Below are positions 21,634 to 34,815 of a DNA stretch of 64,000 nt, piece by piece. The stretch comes from Pectinophora gossypiella (taxonomy: Eukaryota > Arthropoda > Insecta > Lepidoptera > Gelechiidae). Within the stretch, counting starts at the first letter, position 1, and each line of letters starts with the position of its first letter. Position numbers and translations under genes: made by a program. The stretch is taken from NCBI RefSeq assembly GCF_024362695.1, contig NC_065408.1, positions 10,416,001 to 10,480,000 of the forward strand. Reading direction: 5' to 3'. The notes beneath the pieces are model-generated. The model made no database searches and was not told the origin of the DNA. It was given only the letters and a program-made list of their open reading frames with translations.

Positions 21634-21769
21634 CAGGGGGGTAAAAAGGCCACATCAAAGCAAGTCATCTAAAAATCATATAAAAGTAAGTGCGCAATGC
21701 AAACAAATTTCAAATAGCAATATTGCTTTTGTAGATGAATTGCTTTGATGTGCCATTTTAACCCCCCAG
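21634..21769. mobile_element. Palindromic MITE family 2, copy 3 (internally deleted)
   Basis: Ends CAGGGGGGTAAAAAGGCC and TGCCATTTTAACCCCCCAG. The arms CACATCAAAGCAAGTCATC and GATGAATTGCTTTGATGTG pair. The left half has lost part of the arm, so the unit is shorter than the copies at 8421 and 17131. Confidence 0.85.
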
Positions 21770-22775
21770 GTGATTTGACTATAACGATCAACCTCATCCC
21801 TTAGCAATATTCTTGAACAAACAAAACTTTATTTTCTTGTCCCATTTCCTTCCTGTCTTCATAATGCCTATACTCCGTTAATTGCTGGTCGGTGGAACAA
21901 CACGACCAAAATCAATATTTCGTCCGCGTCTGGCAGAAGAGTGAATTTATTTCATTGCGGCGTCTTCAAGCGCTTAATCGGGGCAGCGCTAATTTATGTT
22001 TCCCGTTAGAGAAAAGAGCGTCGTTCGCGGAATTACAGCCTCTGGATACAGTTACTCACAACAGCTCGATATTCAACAATACGTTACGAACAGAATGTGA
22101 ACCGACCATAAGTTTGTTGGAACACCATCTCCCTAAGGTTTATGATTGACGTCAGACGCAGGATTCGTGGAAATAATTCCGGTTGCCCGTTGATATGACA
22201 CTTTCATTATTTTTCGTATTTTATGGAAATAAAGAAATGAATTGCAGAAGACTCAGCGCCTTTATGATGAAGTTTGCAGCTTCGCTTTGTGGTGTTAAAT
22301 TATTAGATTTTTTTCATAAATAATTTCATCGTGAATTTTTATCGGTTTTCCAATAAATGTTTGTGGCTTAAAAAAAGTGACAAAAGCAGAAGTTGATTTT
22401 TTGTTTGATTTCAAATTGTAATCAGCAGGAGACCGTAAAAATGGTGTCAAATACAGACGAGAAATCTATTAGTCTGGGACTTTCACCTTTTCTTGGAACC
22501 ATTTATAAGATTCTGAAGGGAGTCTTAAAATCTGAGACGTCTGAGTGGATGTACCACAATACTACACGTGTGAGAGCACTGTTGTACTGTAAAACGGATG
22601 TGGGTGTTGTACGGGACCAGTGTGGGAGATAGCTGGCTCTTATAGCACAGGTTTTATACCTGTTGTAAGTAACATCAGAACTTTAGGTATATTATATATG
22701 TTTGTTTTGTTACTTCATAACTGAAGCTGTAGCTGCAGTAACTGTCCCATCATAGTTGTTATTTGATTGATTCAA
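21770..22775. other. Intergenic DNA, unassigned frames
   Basis: Plus-strand frames at 21892-22149 and 22393-22632 (85 and 79 codons) have no recognisable domain. Confidence 0.35.
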
Positions 22776-22838
22776 TAAATTTACATATACATACTTAAAA
22801 TCACGCCTGTTTCCCGCTGGGGTAGGCAGAGACCACCG
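22776..22838 (-). mobile_element. LINE 3'-tail relic
   Basis: ATATACATACTTAAAATCACGCC and TTTCCCGCTGGGGTAGGCAG (read in two pieces) are the reverse complement of the CTACCCCAGCGGGAAA...GCGTGA LINE ending. Confidence 0.65.
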
Positions 22839-22849
22839 CATTCTACTTA

Positions 22850-22930
22850 CAATACAATACAAATACACTTTATTGCACCAAAATAAAAATAAGTACATGG
22901 CAAATGACGGCCTTATCGCTTAAAGCTTTA
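22850..22930 (-). mobile_element. LINE 3' end with ATTGT-type tail
   Basis: On the minus strand GCGATAAGGCCGTCATTTGCC is followed by GTGCAATAAAGTG and (ATTGT)n. This is a standard non-LTR retrotransposon 3' terminus with a polyadenylation-like AATAAA and a short tandem tail. Confidence 0.6.
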
Positions 22931-23274
22931 CTTAAAAACTTTGCTTTGCTTTTTTTTGCTTTACTTATTACGGTCCTGGCACAAAACTTTCGCTTCTTCG
23001 ACTCTCATTAAAGTCTTCATAATTAATTATGCTTGCCGGTAATAAATACTTTTATTCTACTATTATTATTAATGTACGGTGAGCGGAAGTTAGTAAATTA
23101 AATAATCTACTACAAATCCCTCATACTCAAAAAAACATATTTTTTAAAGATACAAAAATCATGGGAAATCAATTAGACTTGGTATTTTAAATAAACCTAA
23201 CTATCCTGCTAAACGTTATCCTTAAGTATTTGTTAATGGATACCTACTAATAATTACTTGCCATTGCTTCTATG
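22931..23274. other. AT-rich DNA
   Basis: Nothing recognised. Confidence 0.45.
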
Positions 23275-23401
23275 GCTGGTATTAATAAACTAATCTCACC
23301 TTCGAAACGCCCTCAAGATCAATGTGACAATTCTTATATAAAACTTGGGCATGGTCTTGCTTGAGGGCAGCTGCACCTGAGATTCGTTTATTAATACCAC
23401 C
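23275..23401. mobile_element. Small MITE-like hairpin element (about 125 bp)
   Basis: GGTATTAATAAACTAATCTC at the left is the near inverse of GAGATTCGTTTATTAATACC at the right. Inside, GCCCTCAAG pairs with CTTGAGGGC. The nested stems and compact size fit a non-autonomous DNA transposon. No clear TSD was seen. Confidence 0.75.
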
Positions 23402-24019
23402 CTATATGACTGCTAAGGAAATCACCTCCAAGCTGTAGCATTTCTTTTCTCCGGTTGTTTTTATACAGAAATGTTTTGTTGGGATATTTATTTTCTTATA
23501 CACGGTCCCGTCTACTTTCGTCCGTATAGTATCGTATAAGAGGGAGGTAACGAGCGCGGTGGGACGGCCACTCGCCGGATTATACCAGATTAGCGGCCAT
23601 CGATGCCCTCTTGCGCTACAATGGGCCACCTTCCACAATTCTCCCCAAGATTTGCACGGTGAAATAGTCTTCCCAAAATAGCTCTTGTTAAGTATAGCTA
23701 TCGTGTTTACTGTTCGTTTAAGTAAATAAAAAATATTACTGTTTTGCACTCGTTAATGTAAAGATACAAAAAATCTTATAAGCAAAAATATTTGATTAAA
23801 ACAAGCTTGGTCTATGACCGTTTATTTTACTTCCATAATAATTCACACAGGAAAACATTATAGAAGGTGCACATTTTTTTTATTCTAGTTCCATACCGGA
23901 ACTGAATCCCATTACCTGGGTACTTACTTTTGAAACGCTGAATCTTTTGAGTCGTGATATATGTAGTAAATTGTGCTAAATAAATACAATACGAACGTAG
24001 TAAATTTATAATAATACTT
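23402..24019. other. Intergenic DNA with one unassigned frame
   Basis: A minus-strand frame (23402-23749, 115 codons) includes a moderately GC-rich stretch at 23510-23640. No domain recognised. Confidence 0.35.
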
Positions 24020-24080
24020 AACGTAAGAAATACTTTATTGCACACACAGGAAATACAAAATACAAAACTAAAAACCGATA
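24020..24080 (-). mobile_element. LINE 3'-end relic
   Basis: AAATACTTTATTGCACACACAG, read on the minus strand, gives GTGCAATAAAGTATTT, the same terminal motif as at 7048 and 22850. Confidence 0.4.
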
Positions 24081-26993
24081 CAAAAACTCTTTAATGCACT
24101 TAAATCATATTAAAAATACATTAGGTATTAATGCAACCCGTATGTCGCAGATCTTGACTGAATACCTCGATATGTGTACAATTATTTGTTTGTTTGTTCA
24201 ACAGACAAATACTGACTTACTTGTTCATGTGGGCGGAAATTCAATAGTGGTTCTTGTAACGTTTGTATTAAAAAATCAGGATCTTTTACGTATTTTAGCA
24301 GGTATAATGTTTCATCTAACAAACTACATTTTCATCCCGATAAATTGATTAAGAACGTTACCTGAATAATATATTTAGTTTAGTTTAGTTCTTATATAGC
24401 TCTAAAAGGTTCCTTCTACCTTTCATTCCCGACGGGGCTACCGTTGCTTTTCTTCGATCCTCTGGTTATTTATATAACTGAATTTTGTAATAAGACGCTG
24501 TGTTTTCGGTATTTTTTTCATATTATAATATGATAGTGGACAGAAGAGGTTGGATTTACTAAATTGTTAACCTAACCTAACATAAGCTGGGATCCTAGGG
24601 TCTACAATAATTAATTAAACCCTTGACTACAAATAAATCTCTGTCTCAGTATCGTCGGCATATGTAAAGGATTAACTTATTATAATATATAATGTATTCT
24701 ATGAACAAAATTGTACATGCATGACACCTAAACCAACACCATTGGATCTATCTATGTACCTACCTGTACGTGGATCGTACCGTAAGCAATAAAATATTGC
24801 GCTCTGAATTAATAATGTGTTGTTCAATCAAAACATTAATATATTTTTACTCTTAAATATATTATTCGCTTTACATACACTCACTTAATGGAAAGTAATC
24901 CATCGGCGTTTTACACAAAATGGTAGGTATAGTCTACAAAATAGTGATTTAATTTGCCCGTAGCGAGTGTCGTAGTATCCTTTACGTCAGCAGAGTGACA
25001 CGGAGGGCACAAAATTAAATTGTCTTGACATAATAAAAGTAATTTAGACGGGGTCGTGTCTCTTGGGAATTTTTATTGCGTGAACATTCCTCCAGGATTA
25101 ACAGATGAAGACATATCGGGCAACTCTCCTCGCCGGCTACAGTGATTAAACGAGGCAGCCGCGGCCCAAACCGCTATAATTGATCATACTTACTATCTTG
25201 CGCCACATGAGAATATTACTACTCACACAGTAATTACACTGTCTGGACTCTTGCTAGTGTAAACTTTGATATCCAATTATATTTTTACAAAAACTTAAAA
25301 ATAAGTGTTTTTAATTTATTGTAATTTTATATTACAATAAAACACAATAATTTCTTGATGCTCTTGATGCAACATAGACATAATGTAGAAGATTTTAATA
25401 GACCCTCTACTGAATTTTTAAATTATGAATTGTTCAACTCTTTTTCTTGATAATACTATGTTTATGGGACAGTAGTATTCTTTCAAATAAACATTGTAAA
25501 TTGATTTGATTTAGTCAAAAAGAGAGTTTTACTATATTACTTTCGTTGCTAATATCGGATGTTCCGTAGCTTTATTTGATTGAAATTGTTTGAGCTGTAT
25601 CAGCGCGTTTACAGAAATTAATGTTCTCATAGAAAATTCTCTGTAGATATATGACTATGAGATAGTTCGGTTAGTTATATTTACCAACAATGTTTGAGCA
25701 ATTCATCGCGTAATGTTAACAGCGACAAATTATAGTAACAGCACAGCGTTGTGTCGTAAAACTTTAACGAGGGATCCGCTCAGACCGTCGTGTACTGCCG
25801 TTCAGTGCCCGGTTAGGTTTGTTGCACACTGAAAATTATAATACATGATAAAAAGAGAAATAAAATAAAAATAAACGAAAAACTTATGAAGCGTCATATT
25901 ACATGTGCATATTCTTATCGGCATGTTGTGAAAGTCGACGTCACATGATGGAATTGAGTTCGTGAGTTTATTATATTATTGGAATTGAAAAATTGTAATA
26001 AGTATTCTTTAAGAAAACAAATATAAACAACTCGCCCGCGAATTCTTTCAAATGTATATACTCGTAATAGGTATTATCTACTTTAAGTCTTTATCAGAAA
26101 GCATCAGAAGAATAGCCTAAATCACTTTCTGATATAAGGCACAAGTCAAGGCAGCATTAAAAAGTTGTAATTAATAGTTACTTTCATTTTATTCTTTCTC
26201 ATATAGTTTAAATTTATTTTCAATCATTTGTGGTAGCTTGTAATTGGCCAATAGTTATTATTAAGTCGCTTATATTGTAAATAACGCTGTAAGCTTCCCT
26301 AAGACAATAAAATAAAAATAAAATAAAATTACCAGTTACCTTATCATCATTATACATATATATTGAATTTCTCTTAGAGTAATGTCCACCTTTGTCTTTC
26401 TGTTTACTTACGTATTTGTTAGTGTGTATAATACAGAATATAAACCATCATACGATTTGAATACGATGATTAGTAAAGGGTTCACAGCGAGGTACATTTC
26501 GTGGGCGAGTTTACAAAGGTCTGATGTTATAAATAACTTCAGGAATCAAGATCTTCAGGAAATTTCAGTTGGCAAGATAACTCTCCACTTCACAAAACAG
26601 ATAATATTTTAATAGATGCTATAAATAGATATTATTTATTTATGAAGCAGAAGAGAATATATTCCAGTCTTGTCACATATTTTTCATTTGATTTGCGTAG
26701 CTTTTGCTCCGTTTGGCTTTGCGTTGTCAAGTGTTCTGTCTACAATCCCTTTTCTACAGCGGGATTTGGTCCTGTTTGTTGGTTCAGCCTTTGTCATAAT
26801 GTGACATAACATTGTGCACAGACGACTATTATATTGGTGTTTAATAACACTTAGAATATTTAATTTATACGTACAATCTCTCTCTATCATTTGTATGAGG
26901 CGGGCAGGGAGCAAATGAAATATAGACAATTCGTATTATAATATGCAGAATCAAAGTCACATGGCGATGTGACTTGTATTTGCCGATATCTAT
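24081..26993. other. AT-rich DNA, nothing recognised
   Basis: Nearly 3 kb without a shared repeat. A GC-richer patch at 25040-25180 (TCCTCGCCGGCTACAGTG) and a plus-strand frame at 26382-26612 are not interpretable alone. Confidence 0.4.
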
Positions 26994-27156
26994 AGGCGGA
27001 TACAAACATAAAGCAAGCGAGGCATGTGCCGAGCACGCTATGCGACGCACGCCTCACAATGTGTGTACCCTCATATTTGTGGCGTTGCATGTGCTACGCA
27101 CGTATACACACATGCGTCGTTGAGCAAGACATGCGTCGCAATGTCTGTATCTGCCT
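26994..27156. mobile_element. MITE-like element, GGCGGATACAAACAT ends
   Basis: Left AGGCGGATACAAACAT and right ATGTCTGTATCTGCCT are inverted with two mismatches. The interior is rich in GCATGTG/CACGC steps and partly self-complementary. TA flanks both ends. It shares ends and the motif GAGGCATGTGCC with the element at 14187-14446. Confidence 0.7.
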
Positions 27157-27597
27157 TATGACATACTCGAGCTAATAACCAGCTTAAATCCACCTAAGGA
27201 TGACTGTCATCCCATAATTAAAAACAAAAAAAAATAATATAAGTAGTATGAAACGTTCTAATTACATTTAGAACCTTCTTTTTTCCTTCCACGACTGTAG
27301 ACGATATAGATACTGTTTAGAAAATGTAAAAATAATACTTTACTTAATCTTTTCTAGGTATCTTTTTCTTTTGCGTTGTGTGACTACACCATTACCCATT
27401 TGCATTTAACTGAATTCTCTCAGTACATTTCACAAAACACGGAGCATGACAGGTACACATCGTTTAAAGTATCAAATACTGTAGGCAGAATATATTTAAC
27501 TGGATATAGAAAAACATAAACATATACTTAACTAAATCTAGTCTTTCGTTCACGAGCTGGAAAGTGGTCTTAATATAACTTAATATTTCATATCTAT
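27157..27597. other. AT-rich DNA
   Basis: Nothing recognised. Confidence 0.45.
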
Positions 27598-27795
27598 TGT
27601 CCAAAAGTAAGATGAACCATGCGTCGTAGGAAAGTCAAGCAGTCGGTCCTGATATTATTTACTTAAGTAAGTATACGTATACTTGATACATCAGCCAGGG
27701 TCGAGGCATGTTGGACCTTTGGCAGCTCAAAACCCTGACACCAGACTGATGAGGTGGGTCTATGACGTCAACACCCACACGGGAGAAGAAAATAG
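27598..27795 (+). mobile_element. SINE-B, 5'-truncated and decayed
   Basis: GTCCAAAAGTAAGATGAACC, CAGTCGGTCCTGATATTATT, GGACCTTTGGCAGCTCAAAA, CCCTGACACCAGACTGATGAG and CACCCACACGGGAGAAGAA follow the SINE-B order. The tRNA-like head is absent. Confidence 0.75.
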
Positions 27796-28779
27796 GTACG
27801 TACCGGATCAGACTGATAGACGTTTTAAAAATTTACTTCCATTTTTACTTTTAAGATAAATTTTAGAAAAGATTTATTAACATGTTATTGTTATATTATA
27901 GAAATTGAGTTTCTTAGTATAACACCTTCCTTAAATTCTTTACTTCAAGTTGTGGAGTCAGTTGATTCGCTTGTTAGTTTAGTGTCTCTCTTGAAATACT
28001 TAGTAATTATTGTCCAAACATTGTACGACTAAACTATTTCAAGTGTATCATTGCTGAGAGATAGTACAATTATAAGTATGACGAAATAGGAAAAACAAAA
28101 AGAAAATAAATAGATAACATCTTGTCTTTATACCTACTGTCAAATAAATAAAATAATTAATATAATAATTGTTCATCTTAGCAGGTAATTGACAATTATT
28201 AGCTGACATTTTCATAAATAAATAGGTGTATATGTTATGTTACAAAAACTGAATAAGTAAGAACACTATCCTTACTCACTTTTTGATTTTTGTCACAAAT
28301 ACATGTATGATCTATATTAAAGAAAAATAAATTAAATCATTGGTATAAACAAGTATTTGTACGTACTTACATCATTTATTATTTAACTTTCTACAGTTCA
28401 ATTAACGTAGTTGTTATATTGTGGAAAAGGTCTAAAAATGCAGTATTTATTCCTAGGTACGAAACAAAACAAAACAAACAATGAAATATTCAGGACCATA
28501 CATCGCGAGATTGATGGAGCGGGAAACAAAATTAGAAACATAATAACTGAAGTAGAAACATCGCAAGAAGTGCGGTTGACTTCTTACCCTCATTGCGGTA
28601 ATCTTGTGGGAAATCAGGGCGCCACGACCAAGCTATCTGTTATATCTGTGAAAACCAGCCAAAGCAGACCCTTTCATCCGTCATCGAAACACACGTCAAC
28701 ATTAAAGTCCATCGCACCTCACAGATCAACCATCACTGGGCGAGGTATTGATATACATTATACATAACGGCCGTAAATT
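27796..28779. other. AT-rich DNA
   Basis: Nothing recognised except an open frame (28411-28767) that runs up to the LINE relic at 28780. It has no domain of its own. Confidence 0.4.
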
Positions 28780-28848
28780 ACGAGGAAGGCCCGGCCTAGA
28801 TGGACAGATGTGATCAAAAAAGGACTAGAGCTTTTCGTGCAATATTGA
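28780..28848 (+). pseudogene. LINE ORF2 C-terminal relic
   Basis: One frame reads TRKARPRWTDVIKKGLEL and then stops. The GRPR-x-RW-x-D-x-I-K-x-G-L-E pattern is characteristic of the C-terminal region of insect LINE reverse-transcriptase polyproteins. Only about 22 codons survive. The assignment is by motif memory, not alignment. Confidence 0.5.
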
Positions 28849-31800
28849 AAGAACACGGACTTGTAATTTTGTTTCTAGCCTAAAAATAACAGGGGTAGGG
28901 ATATTGTTACCCACCTACTCACAATCTGAAATCCTACTTAATGTTTCATAATCAGAAAATCGAATTCCAAGTATATTTAGGTACCTGTAAACGTTTATAT
29001 TTAAATAAATAACTGTTTCTATACTGGATTGTGAACTATTGGAAAACTTAGAACGCGTACAACTGTTGCATGCATAAAACCCGACTGACCCTTATAATAA
29101 CATGTTGGACCTATTGATGGGCGATGGGCTGATGTCCTGTGATTATTCGGGCCATAAAATCCCCCTTAGAATTTCGTTCCAATAGTCTGCAAATTGTCTT
29201 CAGACTACTGTGGCTCTGCCTACCCCATTAGGCCTACCGGCGCAATGTATTGATAATTTATTATACAAGTAGGTAATAAGGAAAAACACGCGTAATTTAT
29301 TCGCAGACTCAAACTGTCGCATTACAAATAAGAGTAAATTGAAAAAAAAAGGGTTGCTTTAAATCATAAAATCATTTGGTTGATTCTTTCCCAATCCAAT
29401 GTAAGCCCTAGGTATACCTAAATAGGACCAGGTACTGTCAAAAATATTTTAAAACCTGGAGCGGGGTACCCCTCTTACATTTGAAGTTAATATTTTTTAA
29501 AGTATGTCAAATAGTAAAACATAGTAAGTAATAGTCACCTGTGGCACTCTTTTAATTACTATTTTTTACATTACAATCCATTATTTGAAAATAAAAAACC
29601 TAAGTGCTTTAACTTATTATGTACTTACACACATATTGACTCCAGAGACGCTTTGTACCTTTTATATGGATGGATTTTAAATTGCCATCGAAACATAATG
29701 TGTTACAATGAAGCTGTTGGCAATTTCGCATTTACGCTCGTAGAATCAACCCTTTTATTTGATTTATGCGTCGGCGTCGATTTGGTAACAATCGGAAAAC
29801 ATTTACAAAATAAACGTCGCCGTACGTGCCCCAATCACAGCTGACAATGTTATAATATGAATATTTTATTTGAACGGACAATTGGCTACCGTACAAACAT
29901 TTGATATTCGCTGTGAATACGAAAGGTTTGCTTATTAATTGGATTGTCGTGCCACGTAACCCAACGACAGAAAATCGGCCTATGTGAATTGCTCTTAATT
30001 CGCTGCCGGCTTCCAATAAAATATACGACGCTTTCAGTATCGGTCGAGTACGACCCGTGAATAGTAAACAAATATTAAACCACGGATTACTTGCTCTATT
30101 TAGTGTTGATTTTGCCCTTAAATTTTAATCGAAACATCGAATTTAAACGTTAGATTTAATTTCGTACTCCAATCTGAAAAAATACTTTACTTTTTTCCAT
30201 TCACGAAACATGATAGAAGTAGCTTGGAGCGAAAATTATTCTGCATAAACTTCAGACAATAGATTTCAATTTCAGCGGCTGTGGTTATATCGGCTTAGGG
30301 AACAACAAAGGTCCACAATAAGTCATTAAAATTCAGACGTCAATCTGTTCGCAATAAGTGGGCGGTACATGCACGAAACTTCACCAAACTCATAAAAGTT
30401 TTTAATGAGCATCCCCGGCATCTAAATCCTTCAATTTATAATCTCACTTTCATAAGGTAAGAAACAAATGGGTTTCGTCAGTCGATGCTACTTGCCAATT
30501 CCGTCTTATTTACCAGATTGAAACTTTATTTCAAGGCTCAGTTTTGTATATTTTTATTATGAAGACATTAAATTGGTAACTTATTTGAAATGTAAGTACC
30601 TACATTTAACTCTGACCTTAGAAATCAACTTGTATCATAAACGAAGTGAGTAGGTGCATACATAAGCCACAAGCCTTTTTAAAACCCACAATACGGTATG
30701 TGAGTCAAAGAGAGCCAGTACGAGCGGATAGGAACACACTCCTGAATTTGGATGTGCGGGCGTCCTTTACGAAAAACTTTCGTGTATCAGTGGCTTTGAC
30801 GTCATAGACGGAACGTGTCGGGCACGTCCCTGGTAACAGTGAACGCCCTATACAAAAATCCCGTTGTCCTAGTTTACAATTTTATATGCAGTGAAGCGTC
30901 GCTTGCAGCTTTGAGCGTGTACTCCCCATTACGCTTCAACGACAATAGGTGCATTCTCCGGCGTTGCCATGATACCAACCTTATTTTGTCGACAACCCTG
31001 CGTTCAACATAATCCGAATTGAAGCTCGGTAGCTGCGCCTTTATAGTAAGCGGTTACGCTACCCATATTATACGTACTTAGTTACTCAAGATTTCAGCGG
31101 CTCTCGCTTGGAATGAAACGGTTTAAGGGATATTGATCAAGTTGGGGAACTTTAGTGGCCGACGGTGAAAATTATAATAAGTACCTAGTTAATTATAAAA
31201 TAAGTCATGTGTCAGCATATGAATAGAAGAGAAATAAGCTCCTGAGATAATATTCTCAGAGCTGATGATCTGGACATTTTTCTAGAATACCAACTGAGGC
31301 AAATTTACTTGCATAAAAAAGGTAATTAATGAGATTGAGTGGCAGAGGACGAAAAGTAATCAGTATGTCCTACTTTTATATATCCACTCTTACATGAATC
31401 ATTCACGCGACACCGAATTAAGAAAAGGGCTCGTGTCAAGCGCCTGTCTAATTAGGGTCGGTGGAGACCAGCACTAGAAGGTAATTGTTATCCATTACCC
31501 GCCTTCCGTGGACATCTCTCAAATGTGATTGCCTGATGAATTCCATTCGAACTCGAATAACTTTGGCAACTCCCGTGAATTGGGGGTAACCAGGGTTAGT
31601 TCGCTCAAAACTCATTTTACTTGTTACATTAGACGTAACGAGTTACAGTCTCCGTGTCAGGTGGGGGGTTATTATTGAAAACGGGGAGTTTTATCCGCAA
31701 ATTTGGCGCTCGAAGTTATATACAGCTTACAGTCGCATCGCAAGGTCCAATAACGTCGAAGGGATGGTAACACGGCTCAAAGTTTTAATTAAACAGCAAC

Positions 31801-33484
31801 ATCTGCAGCGGTCGTTATGATACTGTCACGACAATTATTGTTATGGCAACACAAACACATATTGGGTAAGCTACGAGGAGAACCACTGATATTTTATCCC
31901 GTATTTTGTTAGTAACTCGAAAGCTTCAATTGTATAAAATTGTTATTCGTTTTATGAATTAAATTGTTAAAGTAAATAAATGTTCATTTGTACGTTTCGG
32001 TTTATTCACTTTCGAATTGAATAATATTATTTGCAATTACTTTATTAAACGTGTGTCGGCCATATTGTGGTTGTTTGAATTCAGAAAATATAAATGATTC
32101 TTAATTAGCGATGAAAACAGTATCTCTCTGTTTATGCTTAACTGAACCAAAAAAAATCCTTTATTCCTCTTTCGATGCAAATTATCATTTGCATAATAGT
32201 TTGTTGTAAGTAAGATGATATAATATTGCTGGGAATTATTAGATGTTCTTTATTTTATTTTAGTTCAATTAATTCAAAGATATTTATATAGTTAAGTAAA
32301 TATTATTTTATACTCGTCACATAAAGGAAAATTGGAAATTTTAGTTATTCGTAAGTACGTAATTATGATTAGTAACAGCAGCATAATAAATTAAATTCTT
32401 GTTTTATGATCGAATATAACTCACCGAATCATAGAGCGACGCGAGCCTCCGGCGGCAGACCGAATGCATAATTGTATGAATTAAACAATAAACGTAAGAT
32501 TAATAAACGAATTAAGTAAGTGGACTATATTTTTTATCTCATTTTTACATGTGTAAACCTAAAGCATGGAGATTTAAAGCAAAAGCAAGAAGATTGAATT
32601 TTCATATAACCAAGAGCTATCTCAAGCCATCCCGCGATTTTACCTAGAACCAACTTAACACTAACACTGAGTTACCGCACTATTTCAAAGTTAGTATAAA
32701 CATCTTATTCTCCTCAGTGGCTGACTTGAAAAATACGGTCTGAATGTGCTCGCATTAGGATCGCTCGTTTCTCGGGCACTGCGAGTTCGAGTTCGCGGCT
32801 AGCAGTGACTAATAGCCAAAGAGAAGTAAAATATGTTTGGCGTAAGTGCACGACATAACAAGTAACGGCTATTCATAAACCGTAACGGTCGGCCCGACTA
32901 CAGTTTTAAAACTTCTTTGCGTCGGAAAATCGAATTTGCAATGCAACCGCAAGAGGAAAAGATGTGCATACTTTACACTTCGCGTTTGGTATAACCAGGC
33001 GAAGTTCTCTCACGGAAAGTGGTCTTTTTGAATCGCTTATTTGACAATGGTAGACTGTAAATTTTGTTAGAATAGTTTTGTGAAGTAATCCTCGAAATTA
33101 CAATGCCCCCGACAGGCGACCTCCTTTGAAAGTTGAAACGTTCTTTTGAGAGCTTAAAGTTGAATTTAGATTAACGGATAGAAATAAATGTAGGTAAGTA
33201 GTAGAAAATATTTTCCATTTTTTTATTACAATGATGTCTGGTGTTTAGTTGATAAAGACGCCTGAAAATGGGTTTACGTCGCTCCAGTGGAGTGGAAGAT
33301 TTCTCATACAATTTCTCGTCGAGCGTCCCATCACAAGATATTAACCACACCTGTGTACCATACACGTTATTTAGTGATACTACGAGTATCCGTTACTAAT
33401 AATGTTTAACAAATTTGAGTCGGCCTATCATTTCGTTTACCTTTACATCCCAAGAGCGAAGAATGTATTTAAACGTGTGCAAAA
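28849..33484. other. Repeat-poor AT-rich DNA
   Basis: The longest stretch without a recognised mobile element. A CTACCCCATTAGGCC-like LINE crumb lies at about 29218. Short frames (29653-30016, 30815-31012, 33171-33365) lack domains. GC-richer patches at 30700-30850 and 32420-32470 are unexplained. It may be intronic. Confidence 0.4.
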
Positions 33485-33587
33485 AGGTGTTAATGACATC
33501 GTAGCGAATACGTAGGGGGATGATTCAGACCATCCCAATAATCCCTTAAATTTTCGTTATGATGTCACTAACTAACATTCTGTATAC
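33485..33587. mobile_element. Palindromic MITE family 1, deletion derivative
   Basis: GGTGTTAATGACATCGTAGCG and GGGGATGATTCAGACCA at the left, TTTTCGTTATGATGTCACTAA at the right. The AT-rich centre and the GTGGAATTTTCC arms are lost, so the two ends lie about 100 bp apart. Confidence 0.8.
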
Positions 33588-34031
33588 AAATCTCTCCCTC
33601 TGTGTGTTACTCGTAATATAACTAATGTTAATATTTTCTATGAAGTATATTATTAATATTTTCTGAATACTTCTTAGTAAACGTAATATCAGTCGGTAGG
33701 TAAAGAAACATTGATGGATTTAATGTGTTTTGTTAGAGTAGTTTTATACGCGGGCTGACCACTCGGGTCTTCGAGTGCTGTTTACGACGCAATCTCGGGG
33801 ATATCGTAGGTACCATGTAACCTAATATAGAATAACAAACCTTCCATCATTCATTATATCATATTGTGATCGATGAGATGTAATTTAATTTAGATAGGTG
33901 CACGCCTTTATGGTTAAAGATTTAGGTAACGTATTACAACTGCACTTAAAACCGAATGTGCTTTTCTTGACAATTTTGTAATTGTTTTTTTTAATGTTGT
34001 GTTTATATTTTTTTTAATGCTGTAGTTTAAT
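33588..34031. other. AT-rich DNA
   Basis: Nothing recognised. Confidence 0.45.
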
Positions 34032-34172
34032 AAGATCTACCCTGAACCGCCGGCGTGCAAGTACAAAACGATTGATGAATTGGAGGAAGCAAGAGAAGTG
34101 TATTTGGATCGAAGCAAATGGAATTCCATAGTTTCTGTTTAAAATAGGCGTGAGTTTATGTATGTATGTATG
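34032..34172 (+). pseudogene. 3' end of a non-LTR retrotransposon ORF2
   Basis: AGATCTACCCTGAACCG, CGATTGATGAATTGGAGG, AGCAAGAGAAGTGTATTTGG, TCGAAGCAAATGGAATTCC and GCGTGAGTTTATGTATGTATG follow the LINE C-terminus at 44950-45110. It encodes a decayed EEAREVYLDRSKWN-like end. Confidence 0.7.
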
Positions 34173-34633
34173 TGTATTTATATGTGCAATAAAGCTTTTT
34201 GTGTTGTCTGCGTGTGTGTGTTAAAATACATATTATTTTAGTTATCTACTGAATTTCCTCATATAGAAGCGTAGGCATGTCATTCCTCCATTTAGTCTAA
34301 ACCCCATTGGATAAATCCATTGGGGATACAAATACACATATAACAGAGAGGTATCTACAGTATCACACGAGTGAAACTGCCGGCGAAATCCACTAGGTAA
34401 TTGCGGTATAATAGGGGATTAGGTACCAAATGCCAGGAAAGACGGGACAGCCGAGCCCCGGGGACCGGAGGAACCCAAAAAATGCCTCCTATCAGGGCCG
34501 CAGCTAGGGCCATTGGCGCCTAGAGAGAAATTCTACTAAGTATATTAGAATATATGAATAACGCCGCCAAGATTCGCACCGAACTGTGCACTTTCAGATC
34601 TGTTGGTTTAAATCTTATAACGGGTGAGAGTCC

Positions 34634-34694
34634 TTAGCGCTCTCTAACGCCATCTGCGGCGAAATATACAATAAATTACTTAATATTAAAAAAA
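34634..34694 (+). repeat. Possible relative of the mini-retroposon
   Basis: ACGCCATCTGCGGCGAAATA and TACAATAAATTACTT followed by AAAAAAAAG resemble the 3' two-thirds of the mini-retroposon (ATGCCATCTGCGGCAAATC). The 5' part does not match, so the relation is uncertain. Confidence 0.35.
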
Positions 34695-34815
34695 AGTATG
34701 AATAGAATAAATTTAATGTCCCTACAGACCAGCAATGATGGTGTGGACGACATCGTGATAGGTGAAAGGTGAATTACATAAATAGAAATGTGAATTGATA
34801 AATTGTGTAACTTAC

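Noticed and set aside
24580..24595. Telomeric CCTAA repeats
   Set aside because: Only about two and a half CCTAA-like units; no array.
34634..34694. Fifth full copy of the mini-retroposon
   Set aside because: Only the 3' part resembles it and the 5' boundary is absent, so it was listed as a possible relative only.
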